Part shown: piece after piece, positions 38,377 to 49,438 of the stretch
Position numbering within the stretch: the stretch's first letter is position 1
Layout: each line of letters opens with the position of its first letter
DNA from: Erwinia_E haradaeae_F
Lineage (GTDB): Bacteria; Pseudomonadota; Gammaproteobacteria; Enterobacterales; Enterobacteriaceae
Reading direction: 5' to 3'
Length of the DNA stretch: 64,000 bases
Assembly (NCBI RefSeq): GCF_900698855.1
Contig: NZ_LR217698.1
Span: forward strand, 124,001 to 188,000
The notes under the pieces: model-generated
What the model was told of the DNA's origin: nothing
What the model saw: the letters and a program-made list of their open reading frames with translations, nothing else
Database searches by the model: none
Program-made: the position numbers and the translations under genes

Positions 38377-39567
38377 CTAAAGTACTGTGATAATTGCTTC
38401 GCAAAGAGGAGTGATATTTCGTAAATTTATGCCAGCTATATTTATGCGTCCTGAATTAATGATATAGATGCCAAATTCATCTCGGAGACGCGTGATCTGT
38501 TTTTGAGTGAGACCTGTAAGAGAAAACATGCCATTTTGTAGAGGGAATAAGTTAAAATTATTTTTTATTTTTTTTTCTTTAAGAAATTGCACAAATAGGC
38601 AACGCATCTGCTGAATACGTTCTCTCATTTTTGTAAGTTCTTGTTCCCATTGTCGGCGTAAATGAACATCACTAAGGATAGTGGTAACAATTGCGGCTCC
38701 ATGAGCTGGAGGATTTGAATAATGAGATCGAATTATTGCTTTAATTTGGCTAAAAGTAGTATTTACGATTGAATTATTTTTAGCTACTAACGTGAGCGCA
38801 CCAACTCGTTCATTATACAGGCCAAAGTTCTTAGAATATGAGCTGCATATTATTAATTCTTTATGATTAGACGTAAATAAGCGGATACTCTGTGCATCCT
38901 TCTCTAATCCATGGGCAAATCCTTGATATGCGCAGTCAAATAACGGGAGACAACCACGACTAAGGGATATTTCAGAAAGTTGTTGCCATTGTGATTGAGA
39001 AGGATCTATCCCAGTCGGATTATGACAACATCCATGAAACAGGATGATATCACCATAACCGGCTGAACATAGGCTTTTTTTCATATTACTGAAATCGAAA
39101 ACATGGCGTACGTCATCATAGTATTCGTATTCATCCACTATTAATCCGGCTGAAGAAAATATTTTCTTATGATTAGGCCAGCTAGGTTTACTAACCCAAA
39201 TGCGTTTAGTTTTTGTGTGAGTGGCAAGAAAATCGGCTGCGATACGCAATGCACTAGTGCCCCCAGGTGTTTGAGCAGTACGGGTTCGTCGATCAGAGAT
39301 AACAGGGTGAGAAGAACCGAAAAGAAGATTTTGTGTATAATGTCCGAAATCAGTCATACCATCAATATATAGATAGTTTTTATTTTTTTCTTTTTCTAAA
39401 ATATATTTTTCAGCTATTTTTACACTAGGTAAAATTGGTGTGTTTCCATTTTCATCCTGATATATTCCTATTCCTAGATTTATTTTATTTAGACGACTAT
39501 CTTGTTGAAACTGATTCTCCAGGTCAAGAATAGGATCAGTTGGCGCTGTTTTTATTAGTTCAAACAT
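38377..39567 (-). CDS. aspC: Aspartate aminotransferase
   Basis: AspC interconverts aspartate/2-oxoglutarate and oxaloacetate/glutamate; enteric AspC also handles aromatic amino acids. The 396-aa protein is the E. coli length. Key residues are Trp130 (SWPNH), Asn183 (CCHNPTGIDP), Asp211 with AYQGFAHG, and the PLP lysine Lys246 in SSYSKNFGLYNERVG. The residue after Asp211 is Cys where E. coli has Phe. AspC fits better than TyrB by overall similarity. In E. coli aspC is next to ompF; here 8 kb and five genes separate them. Confidence 0.93.
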   Translation of the reverse strand: MFELIKTAPTDPILDLENQFQQDSRLNKINLGIGIYQDENGNTPILPSVKIAEKYILEKEKNKNYLYIDGMTDFGHYTQNLLFGSSHPVISDRRTRTAQTPGGTSALRIAADFLATHTKTKRIWVSKPSWPNHKKIFSSAGLIVDEYEYYDDVRHVFDFSNMKKSLCSAGYGDIILFHGCCHNPTGIDPSQSQWQQLSEISLSRGCLPLFDCAYQGFAHGLEKDAQSIRLFTSNHKELIICSSYSKNFGLYNERVGALTLVAKNNSIVNTTFSQIKAIIRSHYSNPPAHGAAIVTTILSDVHLRRQWEQELTKMRERIQQMRCLFVQFLKEKKIKNNFNLFPLQNGMFSLTGLTQKQITRLRDEFGIYIINSGRINIAGINLRNITPLCEAIITVL

Positions 39568-40841
39568 ACTTAAAATCCATAATGATGGTGTAGTCAGGTA
39601 GTTTTAATTATTAAAAGATTTTTGTTTAATATGGAATATATTAGTAAGTTTTTATTTTAGGATTCAGCAAGGTTAATATTTTTATAACGAAAATATAGAT
39701 ATCTTTTAGTGTTTAGTTTTTAGTATTGTTAAGATTAGTATCTTAAAATTTTAATATGGATTTGATGTATCTATTTATATTCAGAGTATATATATTCTAA
39801 TGTATTAGGATTAGCCTATTTTAGGTATAGTGAATATTTCATACGTATTTGTCAAAATTTTATTAATAAAGCCAATATATTAAAAGATTTTTCTTCTATC
39901 TGATTATCATGTATTTCTTGTATCAAGATTATATTATATATTATTTTGATAAACATATGAAATATTTAACATGATATAGGATAATTTAAGTCGGTAATTA
40001 TAAATTTGTTTTTCATTTTTATATGTTAGAAAAATTTTAATTTCTTAGTCGATTGTAGTATCTAGATAAGAATCTTGACGTGTATTTTGAAATCGTTTTA
40101 AATATATGTTAACCATCTTATGATGATTATTCTTAAATTACAGTGTCATAAAGAGATCAAATCTAAAATATATTCTTAGATTGATTTTACGGTTAATCTG
40201 ATTACGAAATGTCTTTTTTATAAAAGAAAGAGTGTGATCTGTTTAAGAGGCTTGTATAATATTTTTGGAAAATTAATATGCATAATTTTCTAAATATTTA
40301 GTTTAGAATCTAGTAAGATTTTGTTCATATAAATTACGAAAATTATATTTTTATAGCCTAAATCGTGATGCTTCTTTCTACAGTCAAGACTTGATATTTA
40401 ATGTTATTATTTTGATTTTGTTCGATATTTTAGAAAAAGTAACTTAATTTAGCGAAATTTTAAATATTATTTGTACTTGACGTTTTATTGTTTTTTGTGA
40501 TCTAGTTTTTATATGGTTTAGATGTTATTTGGGTTTTTTTCTTAAGGAAGAAAATGATATTCAAGAATTAATACTTATGAAATATTGAGATACTTTGATA
40601 TGAAGAAATTTATAACTATTCGATTAGATAACATAATACAAGTGTAAATGTTTATAAAATATGCAATTAGATCAGATTGTAAATCTTTTTTATTTTTTCT
40701 AGAATAAAGCAGTTATTATCTTATAATAGCAGGTTTAAAGATATCTTTAGAATATTCTTAATAATTTAAGATAGAAAAAATCAGTTTAAACTAAACCAGT
40801 ATCATTCCGTAAATATTTATAGAAGTAATTTAGGGGAAGTT
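39568..40841. other. Divergent spacer between aspC and icd
   Basis: This 1,274-bp AT-rich spacer has no supportable gene. It must contain the promoters for aspC (minus) and icd (plus). I could not single out a convincing promoter pair. Confidence 0.5.
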
Positions 40842-42092
40842 ATGGCAAGAAAAGTAGATATTCCTGTAGGTTCTGAGAAAATTACGTTTTATAATGGTCA
40901 AATTAGAGTACCAGATTATCCTGTTATTCCATTTATTGAAGGTGATGGAATTGGTTTGGATATATCTCCGGTAATGATTAAGGTAGTGGATTCTGCTGTT
41001 CAAAAAGCATATGGTAGTAATCGTAAAGTGGCCTGGATGGAGCTCTATACGGGTGAAAAATCAGTCAAGAATTATGGTAAAGATATTTGGTTACCAGAAG
41101 AAACGTTATCTCTTATTAAAGAGTGTTGCGTAGCTATTAAAGGTCCATTGACCACTCCCGTAGGTGGAGGCCTTCGGTCTTTAAATGTATCCTTGCGCCA
41201 ACTTTTAGATTTATATATTTGTCTGAGGCCAATTCGCTATTATACTGGAACACCAAGTCCAGTAAAACAGCCAGAAAATATTGATATGGTAATTTTTCGT
41301 GAGAATTCTGAAGATATTTATACAGGAATTGAGTGGGAAGCGGGTACGTTGGAGGCAGATAACGTTATTCAATTTTTTTGTAATGAAATGGGTATAAAAA
41401 ATATTCGATTTACAGAACAATGTGGAATTGGAGTCAAAATTTGTTCGGAGAATGGGGCGAAACGTTTAATCCGATCTGCTATTCAATATGCCATTGATTA
41501 CAACCGTAATTCAGTAACGCTTGTACATAAGGGCAATATTATGAAATTTACTGAGGGCGCTTTTCGAGATTGGGGTTATCAAGTAGCGATAGAGGAATTT
41601 AGTGGTATTGCAGTTAATGGGGATAAATGGCTAACTATATCCAATCCTTACAGTAATAAAAAAATTGTGATTAAAGATGTTATTGCTGATGCTTTTCTTC
41701 AACAAGTATTATTGCGTCCATCTGAATATGATGTTATTGCGTGTATGAATTTAAATGGCGATTATATTTCAGATGCAGTAGCTGCTCAAGTTGGAGGTAT
41801 TGGTATCTCTCCAGGTGCCAATATTGGAGATAGGTGCGCTCTTTTTGAAGCCACTCATGGTTCGGCGCCAAAATATGCTGGTCAAGACAAGGTCAATCCA
41901 AGCTCAATAATTCTTTCAGCTGAAATGATGTTACGTTATATTGGATGGGTTGAAGCAGCAAATTGTATTGATGTAGGTATTCGAGGAGCTATTTCCTCTA
42001 AAAGAGTAACTTATGATTTAGCACGCTTAATGGATGGAGCTCAATTACTTACCTGTTCTGAATTTGGACAAGCAATTATTCAACATATGTAA
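40842..42092 (+). CDS. icd: Isocitrate dehydrogenase (NADP+)
   Basis: Icd oxidatively decarboxylates isocitrate to 2-oxoglutarate in the TCA cycle and so feeds glutamate synthesis. The 416-aa protein has the E. coli length and the substrate loop GGLRSLNVSLRQ with Ser113, the residue phosphorylated by AceK in E. coli. The metal-site region NLNGDYISDAVAAQVGG and the cofactor region ATHGSAPKYAGQDKVNP are conserved. The usual NADP-selecting Tyr and Arg region is retained. AGGGGAAG is the ribosome-binding site. No TCA neighbours are present, so it may serve mainly to make 2-oxoglutarate for AspC-type transamination. Confidence 0.96.
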   Translation: MARKVDIPVGSEKITFYNGQIRVPDYPVIPFIEGDGIGLDISPVMIKVVDSAVQKAYGSNRKVAWMELYTGEKSVKNYGKDIWLPEETLSLIKECCVAIKGPLTTPVGGGLRSLNVSLRQLLDLYICLRPIRYYTGTPSPVKQPENIDMVIFRENSEDIYTGIEWEAGTLEADNVIQFFCNEMGIKNIRFTEQCGIGVKICSENGAKRLIRSAIQYAIDYNRNSVTLVHKGNIMKFTEGAFRDWGYQVAIEEFSGIAVNGDKWLTISNPYSNKKIVIKDVIADAFLQQVLLRPSEYDVIACMNLNGDYISDAVAAQVGGIGISPGANIGDRCALFEATHGSAPKYAGQDKVNPSSIILSAEMMLRYIGWVEAANCIDVGIRGAISSKRVTYDLARLMDGAQLLTCSEFGQAIIQHM

Positions 42093-42266
42093 TGATAAGT
42101 GATATGATCGAGTAATAGTGAATGTATATTTGCTTGGATCTTTGCTGAACTATTATGTAATATTATTAGTTTGGTTTTTTAAATATTCATTTGATAAGCA
42201 TAGTTATCTTTTATAGCCTGGTATTACTTTTAAATAAAGTTGTCACTACTTATAATAAGTTTAGGC

Positions 42267-42286
42267 ATATAGCTATACAGCTATAT
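42267..42286 (+). repeat. 8-bp hairpin upstream of trhO
   Basis: ATATAGCT pairs perfectly with AGCTATAT around ATAC, about 100 nt before the trhO start. ATGTTAT further on can pair with a later ATAACAT. It could be an icd terminator or a trhO leader structure; there is no U-run. Confidence 0.3.
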
Positions 42287-42382
42287 CTCATGTTATTCAG
42301 CCTCAATGTTACCTAACTCTAGATAACATACTGTTTAAAATATATTTCTTTACATTTTACATGCAGGATATAAGTTAACTTT

Positions 42383-43378
42383 ATGACAGTTTTATTTAAT
42401 AAAATAAACAATAAAGAGTTGAAAGACCAGCTCTTAACAGAAGATGGTGAACGAACTACATTATCGTTTTATAAATATTTTACTATTGATGATCCATGGA
42501 GTTTTCGTAATAGTTTATACTTAGGTTTGTCTCGATTAAAGATTTTGGGTCGAATCTATATAGCTAATGAAGGGATTAATGCTCAAGTTAGTGTACCATC
42601 TCATCTTTATGAGTCTATGTTAGATGTATTAAGTGATATGCATTGTCAACTTTCTAACATGCGAATAAATATATCTCTTGATAACAACAGGCAATCTTTT
42701 TGGGTTCTACGTTTAAAAGTTCGTCATCGTATTGTTGCAGATGGAATCACTGATTCCAGTTTTGATGCTAGTGATGTTGGAATTTATTTAACAGCAGATG
42801 AGGTTAATTTTTTTCATGATAATCCTGAAGTAATTTTTATAGATATGCGTAATGATTACGAATATGAAGTAGGGCACTTTGACAATACTTTAATCACTCC
42901 AGGGTCCACTTTTCGACAAAAACTTCCAATAGTTGTCGAAATGTTGAAAAAAGATAAAGAAAAAAAAATAGTTCTGTATTGTACTGGTGGCATTCGATGC
43001 GAAAAGGCGAGTGCTTGGATGCGTCATAATGGATTTAAAAATATTTATCATATTGATGGGGGTATTATTCAGTACGTAAGGGTATCTAGGATGTTAGGGT
43101 TACCGATTTATTTTAAAGGTAAAAATTTCGTATTTGACCAACGGATGTATGAGAGCGTTTCTAGCGAAATTATTTCATATTGCCACGTCTGTGGCAAGAC
43201 ATGTGATAGTCATATCAATTGTCGTAATAATACATGTCACAAGCTATTTATTCAATGTCAGGACTGTTCTGTTCGATTTAACAGTTGTTGTAGTTTATCT
43301 TGTATGAAAAAGAGTCTCCTTATTTCTAAGGAGAAGGATGCTTCCAACAGATTTAAAAAGATAATGTCAGTAGAATAA
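42383..43378 (+). CDS. trhO: tRNA uridine(34) hydroxylase TrhO (YceA)
   Basis: TrhO is a rhodanese-fold enzyme that hydroxylates wobble U34 of some tRNAs with oxygen, the first step to cmo5U/mo5U. The 331-aa protein has the N-terminal acylphosphatase-like part (FYKYFTIDDPWS, ANEGINAQVSVP), the rhodanese domain with catalytic Cys200 in YCTGGIRCEKASAW, and a cysteine-rich C-terminal motif (CHVCGKTCDSHINCRNNTC). It is about 20 aa shorter at the C-terminus than E. coli YceA (350 aa). tRNA-Ser(UGA) in this window is a cmo5U34 tRNA in E. coli. Confidence 0.94.
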   Translation: MTVLFNKINNKELKDQLLTEDGERTTLSFYKYFTIDDPWSFRNSLYLGLSRLKILGRIYIANEGINAQVSVPSHLYESMLDVLSDMHCQLSNMRINISLDNNRQSFWVLRLKVRHRIVADGITDSSFDASDVGIYLTADEVNFFHDNPEVIFIDMRNDYEYEVGHFDNTLITPGSTFRQKLPIVVEMLKKDKEKKIVLYCTGGIRCEKASAWMRHNGFKNIYHIDGGIIQYVRVSRMLGLPIYFKGKNFVFDQRMYESVSSEIISYCHVCGKTCDSHINCRNNTCHKLFIQCQDCSVRFNSCCSLSCMKKSLLISKEKDASNRFKKIMSVE

Positions 43379-44586
43379 TATTTATATACATATTTATTTA
43401 ATTACAAGTTAATAAGAGGTGAGTAAGAGCTTTATTTGATTTATTTTTTTATTTAGATTAATCACTTATTAGAAATATTTGTAAAACTAATAAAATCTCT
43501 GATTACTTTTTAGGAAATTATTAGATGATAGATTTTGATTTCATAGAATTGATATTCTATCTTAACCAGTCTATTCTGGATGAGAATTAACATTAGAGTT
43601 TCTATCTAATGTTATTTATTTTTTAATATTTGTAATATTAATTTTAAGTAAAAATTGTATGTAAAAATGATTACCAATAAGATATTTAGTTATAATTTTT
43701 TCTTTCTTAAAAAGAATTAAGATGAATTATCGTTTCGTTAGTGAAGTGGAATAATAGATCGCAAATTTTTCACAGAGATAGATTTTTAATATTATTCTTA
43801 TTTTTAATGAGATTTTTATATCATCGATTGTTTTATTTTTAATTAAAGTTCAGATTATGTTAAATAATATGGGTAAGATAATTGAATTTTTATAGAGATA
43901 AAAAGGTTAGGTTATCTAATAAATGATTTTTAATAATCTTGATAAAATGTATTTTCTCTTATATTAAAAAAGTAGAATTCTAGGATTATATTGAGTTATG
44001 TTTTTATTTATATGAGTATTGATAGATTCAATGAGTTTTTTTAAACTATCTCTAATCCCTGTACTGTATATAGGTTAACTACACTTTTAATTAAATTACA
44101 TAAATAATATATTTATATCATTTAATCTGAAGCATGTTAAATGATATTTCATATTTAAATTAGGGCTTGTTATCCATGTCATTTTCTTGATTTTTCTTTA
44201 TTTTAGAAAGAGTTGTTATATTAACAAGCTACTTATTATATCAGTCTTGATAGAATTTATATAAAAATAAAAGTTAGATTGCTTTAATAATTTCATAGTA
44301 TTGAACTGGTTTTTAGTTGTAATTTTATTTTTTTATAGAAACTAGCTAGAAGAATAACTAAGTTACAATATGTAAAGTGTTTAATAATTTTTAGGCGGCA
44401 TAGTTATAGTCTAGATTAAATTATATCAATAATAAAATTGACTGAGTTAGAGGCTCTGGTAAAGTTAAAATTTTTGATTAATTTCTATCTAGAAGACTCT
44501 TGAATTTATTAAATTTAATTCTAATATCAAATGCTATTATTTGTTTTTTTTGAGTATTTGTTCCTGTTAGATTAACTATGGTATTT
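43379..44586. other. Spacer between trhO and uvrD
   Basis: This 1,208-bp AT-rich spacer has no supportable gene. In E. coli yigB and xerC precede uvrD; I could not recognise remnants of either. Confidence 0.5.
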
Positions 44587-46761
44587 ATGGATATTTATAA
44601 ATTACTTAATTGTTTAAATAAACAGCAACGTACAGCTGTGTCTGCCCCACGTGGTCATTTTTTAGTTCTAGCTGGCGCAGGTAGTGGAAAAACACGTGTC
44701 TTAGTGCATCGTATTGCTTGGTTGTTAGACGTAGAAAAGTGCTCTGAGAAATCGATTATGGCAGTTACCTTTACGACTAAGGCATCAAAAGAAATGAGAG
44801 ATCGTTTGGATAAACTTATGGGTATTCCAAAAGAAAATATATGGATTGGGACTTTTCATTCTCTGTCGTATCGTCTTTTATGCTCTCATTATCTTCAGGC
44901 TGGTCTTCCAAAAAATTTTCAGATCTTAGATTCTGATGATCAACATCGTTTGCTTCAAAGGTTAATGAAATGTAAAAATCTTGATTCAAAGAAATGGTCG
45001 ATTAGTAAAATCGTGGGTTATATTAATCATAAAAAAGAGAAAGGTTTACGACCGAAAGATATTACAAGCTATAACTCTTTGACAGAGAAAACATGGATAG
45101 GTCTTTATAAGATCTATCAAGATGTCTGTGATCGTTCTGGTTTAGTAGATTTTTCTGAGTTATTATTGAGAGCTTATGAATTATTGCGTGATCAGTCCCA
45201 CATTCGTGATTATTATCAAAAAAGATTTACTAATATTTTAGTAGACGAATTTCAAGATACTAATGATATTCAGTATAAATGGATTCGTATATTATCGGGC
45301 ACCTGCAGTAAAGTGGTTATTGTTGGTGACGATGATCAATCAATTTACGGGTGGCGAGGTGCACAAGCAGAAAATATTCAGCGTTTTATTCAGGATTTTT
45401 CTGGAGCAGTAACTATTCGATTAGAGCAGAATTATCGTTCACAGAATAATATTCTTGACGCTGCTAATGCGTTGATCTCGTATAATAACATTCGTTTAGG
45501 TAAACAGTTATGGACAGAAGAAAGAAATGGTGATCCGATTTCTATTTATTGCGCCTTAGATGAGTTAGATGAAGCACGTTTTGTAGTTCGTTCCTTACAG
45601 GCGTGGATTGAACAGGGTCGATTATTAGGTGAATGCGTAATCTTGTACCGAGTTAATATACAAGCTGGAGTATTAGAAGAAATTCTTTTAGAAAAAAATA
45701 TACCATATCAATTACATAATGGTACGCATTTTTTTCAAAGAAAGGAAATCAAAGATCTTCTTTCTTATTTGCGTTTAATTGTTAATCGTAATGATGATGC
45801 AGCTTTTGAGAGGGTAATTAATACGCCTTTACGACGTATTGGAGTGCATACTCTTGATTGTATTCGTCAAGTATCTAGTGATTATAATATAACTTTATGG
45901 CAAAGCTCGCAAGAAATTTTAAAACAAGGGGGGCTAATTGGAAATATGGCTTCTTCTTATCTTGAGGGCTTCATTTTATTAGTGGATAGGCTAGATAAAA
46001 TTACCAAAGCGTTGCCTCTGGACTTGCAAACACAACGGATTTTGCAGGATACAGGTCTTTGGGCTATGTATAGAGATAAAAAACAAGAGATGGACCAATC
46101 ACGTATAGCTCACCTAGAAGAGTTTATTAATCTTGCTCAGAAGTACTCTAGTTCTCGACATATGCATTCGAAAACAACGTTATTGCAAGATTTTTTATCT
46201 GATATTTTAATTGATATGGGAGAAGTCAATAATAGCAATAAAAGAAAGGATGCGGTTCAGTTAATGACGCTTCATGCGTCGAAGGGTCTAGAATTTAGTC
46301 AAGTTTTTATTGTCGGTATGGAAGAAGGAATTTTTCCAAGTCAAGCCTCGTTGGATAATGGAGGTGGTTATCTAGAGGAAGAGCGACGCCTTGCGTATGT
46401 TGGCATTACGCGTGCAATGCAGAGATTAACATTAACTCATGCCAAAAAACGTCGCTTATATGGCCAGGAAGTATCTTATATGCCATCTCGTTTCATTAGT
46501 GAACTACCAGATCATTGTGTTAAGAAAATTTCTTGTAATACAAGGGCGAATTGGTCTTTTCATAATAAAAATATAGAATTTCCTTTTATAAATAAAGAGT
46601 CTTTTTTTACTGTTGGGCAGTCTGTAAATCATACAAAATTTGGTAAGGGTACTATTATTAATGTTATTGGTTTTGGAAAAGATAGACGAATTCAAGTAGA
46701 ATTTTATAACCAGGACATTAGATGGTTATTTGCTGTTTATGCTCGTCTATCAGTACAGTAA
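44587..46761 (+). CDS. uvrD: DNA helicase II UvrD
   Basis: UvrD is a 3'-5' SF1 helicase acting in mismatch and nucleotide excision repair. The 724-aa protein has Walker A LAGAGSGKT (Lys35), motif II LVDEFQDTND, motif III GDDDQSIYGWRGA, motif IV LEQNYRS, motif V VQLMTLHASKGLEF and motif VI ERRLAYVGITRA. It keeps the C-terminal Tudor-like RNA-polymerase-binding region (VNHTKFGKGTIINVIG). I use ATG 44587 (MDIYKLLNCL), matching the E. coli N-terminus; an in-frame ATG three codons upstream is also possible. No uvrABC or mutSL are in the window. Confidence 0.96.
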   Translation: MDIYKLLNCLNKQQRTAVSAPRGHFLVLAGAGSGKTRVLVHRIAWLLDVEKCSEKSIMAVTFTTKASKEMRDRLDKLMGIPKENIWIGTFHSLSYRLLCSHYLQAGLPKNFQILDSDDQHRLLQRLMKCKNLDSKKWSISKIVGYINHKKEKGLRPKDITSYNSLTEKTWIGLYKIYQDVCDRSGLVDFSELLLRAYELLRDQSHIRDYYQKRFTNILVDEFQDTNDIQYKWIRILSGTCSKVVIVGDDDQSIYGWRGAQAENIQRFIQDFSGAVTIRLEQNYRSQNNILDAANALISYNNIRLGKQLWTEERNGDPISIYCALDELDEARFVVRSLQAWIEQGRLLGECVILYRVNIQAGVLEEILLEKNIPYQLHNGTHFFQRKEIKDLLSYLRLIVNRNDDAAFERVINTPLRRIGVHTLDCIRQVSSDYNITLWQSSQEILKQGGLIGNMASSYLEGFILLVDRLDKITKALPLDLQTQRILQDTGLWAMYRDKKQEMDQSRIAHLEEFINLAQKYSSSRHMHSKTTLLQDFLSDILIDMGEVNNSNKRKDAVQLMTLHASKGLEFSQVFIVGMEEGIFPSQASLDNGGGYLEEERRLAYVGITRAMQRLTLTHAKKRRLYGQEVSYMPSRFISELPDHCVKKISCNTRANWSFHNKNIEFPFINKESFFTVGQSVNHTKFGKGTIINVIGFGKDRRIQVEFYNQDIRWLFAVYARLSVQ

Positions 46762-48042
46762 TATCTGAAATTTATTTAAATAAATGGTAGTAAGTTCATA
46801 TTATTTATATATTTATTAGAATTTCTCTTAAAGAGAAAATGATATTTAGTTTGTATGCATATTCTCCAAAGTGCAATATATCCACGATATGGTATAATAA
46901 TAAATTAAATCTTTGGTCTCTAATAATGGAGACGAGATATGAATTTTGAGCTAATGTGGTTTATACAATATGAATTTGTTGTGATTCTATTAAATGAATT
47001 AAATGTTAGAGAGAATAGAAAAGATTATATGACATGGTTAGTCTTTTGATTTAGAAAAAGGTTTTAAATTAATAATTTTATTGACTTGATTTTATCATAA
47101 AGATCTCGATTATAGAGATCTATAATACAGGTAATTTATTAGTGTATGTTAAATTTATTTTCTTTTTTAGATATTTTGTACTTTAACATATATAAATTAT
47201 ACGTCATATAGAATCAATTTAATTTTTTATATATTAAATAATTATTTAATAATATAAGGTTAACATAGTTAACTAATCTTCATCAGAGGTGTCCAGATGA
47301 TAATGTTTCATAAAGTTTATCTATTTATTGAATTTTAATAGTTATTTGGTTTTTAATAGTGATTTAATTGCTTTAGAATTTAAATTTATAGAGGTTTCTG
47401 TTATTAGAAAGCTGCTATGATATGAATTATAGCTTACCATAGTTATGTCTTTAGATGTTTGTAGTTAAGTAAAGAGTTCATATAATTTTAGATAGGTTAT
47501 TTTTGTTATGGAGTATTTTTGATTTCAGTTTCTTAATTCTTTGTTTTAATTTGTGTTCAAATTTGTAATATAAATAAGTTTTAATATAATCATATTATAA
47601 AACATATTTTTTAATAATATATATATTTTTATTTTGATGTTCGTGGTATCAGCATATGTAATTTATTTTACTTTTATTTATTTTATTTAACATGTAACCA
47701 GTGATATTTGGTTTCTAAAAAAGATATTACTATCTCAGTTTTTCTCAGACCTGGTTAAAGTTTTCAATATGTTTATTATTACTATTGGGATGAATATTTT
47801 TTATGATTATAAAGGAAATGATTATTTATGCAGATATTTTTTTTATGATAAACTGTTTTATCTGTAAGCAAGAGGATTGAGTATTAAGGATTGAATATTA
47901 TCTTTCTCTTATGTCGGAAAATCATATTGTAATGAATATAAATTTTTTTAGATATTAAAGAAGCGGTCATTAATAAAAATATTAGAAATATATTATGAAA
48001 CTTTTTATAACATAGTGATATCTGCTTGGAGAATAGTAGATC
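46762..48042. other. Spacer between uvrD and ftsY
   Basis: This 1,281-bp spacer contains a small hairpin 60 nt after uvrD (TTTCTCT/AGAGAAA, 46822-46838) and a likely corA remnant at 46894-47049. A further GAGGT-preceded 13-codon frame begins at about 47297 (MIMFHKVYLFIEF) and is probably noise. The rest is AT-rich with no supportable gene. Confidence 0.5.
46894..47049 (+). pseudogene. corA: corA (Mg2+ channel) 3' remnant
   Basis: In E. coli corA directly follows uvrD on the same strand. Here, 178 nt after uvrD, a frame reads MNFELM followed by W, four residues later Y, then a hydrophobic run, and stops at 47049. CorA carries the signature GMNFEFM followed by W and, four residues on, Y, before its last transmembrane helix. 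Upstream in the same frame, ATA ATA ... ATC TTT resembles IIKIF of CorA, interrupted by stops. GGAG precedes the ATG, so a 36-aa peptide could still be translated. A perfect extended -10 (TGGTATAAT, 46890-46898) may be coincidental. Confidence 0.5.
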
Positions 48043-49437
48043 GTGTTTAAGAACAAACAGAGTAGACTTTTAAAGTGGATTCGTCTGGGAAATAAAAAAT
48101 ACATCAATCCAGAGACAGATATAGATAAAGATGTATTATCTTTTAAGGATGTGGATTTAGAACATAACCAAGATAAACGGTTAGATAATAGTTCTAAGAA
48201 TGAAGATATAGGTTCTGTTCTTATAAAGAACGCAGGATCAGAGTCATTAGAGAAGAAAATATATTTAGACTTACGGTTAAGAGAAGATTCTCAGAGATTA
48301 AAGATGTCTATATCTGATACTTCAGATGCTTGTTTTCAGACAGAAATAGGTACGAAGAATTCAGTATTGCTTGAACATAATACTCAAGGATCTTATTCTT
48401 CGACCTCAAATCAAGATGAATTATCTAATCAGCCTTGTTTTGAACTTAAAAGAAAACAACTAATACAAGATGATATCTCTACTTTATTAAAACCAGATCC
48501 AATAAAGAATACAGGGTTTAGTTCTAAGGTTAGTTTTTTTGATCGCTTAAAATCTCGATTAAATAGAACTCGTTCTCATTTAGGTATTGGGTTCTCGTAT
48601 CTTTTTCGTGAGTCAAAAATAGATGAGAGTTTATTTGAAAAATTAGAAGAAAAGCTTCTATTATCAGATGTTGGGGTGGAGACTACCCAGCGTTTGATCA
48701 ATACTTTAAAGATTGAAATGAAAAGTAAGACGTCTAATAATCGAGAAGAATTATATCTAAAGCTAAAAAATAACATGCAAGAGATTCTTTCTAAAGTTGA
48801 ATCGCCTTTAAATATACAGGGTAAGATGCCCTTTGTTTTGCTAATGATAGGTGTTAATGGTGCAGGGAAAACTACTACTATAGGTAAACTAGCGAAAAAG
48901 TTTAAGACAAGAGGGAAATCAGTAATACTGGCTGCTGGTGATACATTTCGTGCTGGGGCTATTGATCAGATAAAGGCATGGGGAGATAGAAACGATATTG
49001 CGGTAGTGTCAAATCATATGGGGTCAGATTCTGCTTCTGTTATTTATGATACTATAAAAGCTGCACAGGCTCGTCAAATAGATGTTCTTATTGCAGATAC
49101 AGCCGGTCGTCTGCAGAATAAAACCTCTTTAATACAAGAAGTAAAAAAAATTATTCGCGTAATTAAGAAAATAGACATTACTGCTCCTCATGAGATTATG
49201 CTAATAATTGATGCGAGTACCGGTCAGAATGCAATTAGTCAGACTAAATTATTTCACGAGAATCTAGGTATAACAGGGATTACGTTAACTAAATTGGATA
49301 GTACAGCAAAAGGTGGCGTTATTTTTACATTAGCAGATCAATTTAACATTCCTATCCGTTACATAGGAATTGGTGAGGATATAGAAGATTTACGTGATTT
49401 TCGATCTGAGGATTTTATAGAGGCTTTATTTTTATAG
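48043..49437 (+). CDS. ftsY: Signal recognition particle receptor FtsY
   Basis: FtsY is the SRP receptor GTPase that delivers ribosome-nascent chains to the Sec translocon. The 464-aa protein has a basic N-terminus and a variable, acidic A domain, shortened compared with E. coli (497 aa). The NG domain follows: G1 GVNGAGKT (270-277), DTFRAGAIDQ, G3 DTAGRLQNK, G4 TKLDSTAKGG. The start is GTG at 48043; GGAG lies about 12 nt upstream, so the ribosome-binding site is not ideal. In enterics ftsE, ftsX and rpoH follow; here only a possible trace of ftsE remains. Confidence 0.95.
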   Translation: MFKNKQSRLLKWIRLGNKKYINPETDIDKDVLSFKDVDLEHNQDKRLDNSSKNEDIGSVLIKNAGSESLEKKIYLDLRLREDSQRLKMSISDTSDACFQTEIGTKNSVLLEHNTQGSYSSTSNQDELSNQPCFELKRKQLIQDDISTLLKPDPIKNTGFSSKVSFFDRLKSRLNRTRSHLGIGFSYLFRESKIDESLFEKLEEKLLLSDVGVETTQRLINTLKIEMKSKTSNNREELYLKLKNNMQEILSKVESPLNIQGKMPFVLLMIGVNGAGKTTTIGKLAKKFKTRGKSVILAAGDTFRAGAIDQIKAWGDRNDIAVVSNHMGSDSASVIYDTIKAAQARQIDVLIADTAGRLQNKTSLIQEVKKIIRVIKKIDITAPHEIMLIIDASTGQNAISQTKLFHENLGITGITLTKLDSTAKGGVIFTLADQFNIPIRYIGIGEDIEDLRDFRSEDFIEALFL

Positions 49438-49438
49438 T

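Noticed and set aside
46890..46898. Perfect extended -10 element as promoter of an independent gene
   Set aside because: It lies inside the presumed corA remnant, has no -35, and AT-rich DNA produces TATAAT often; kept only as a note.
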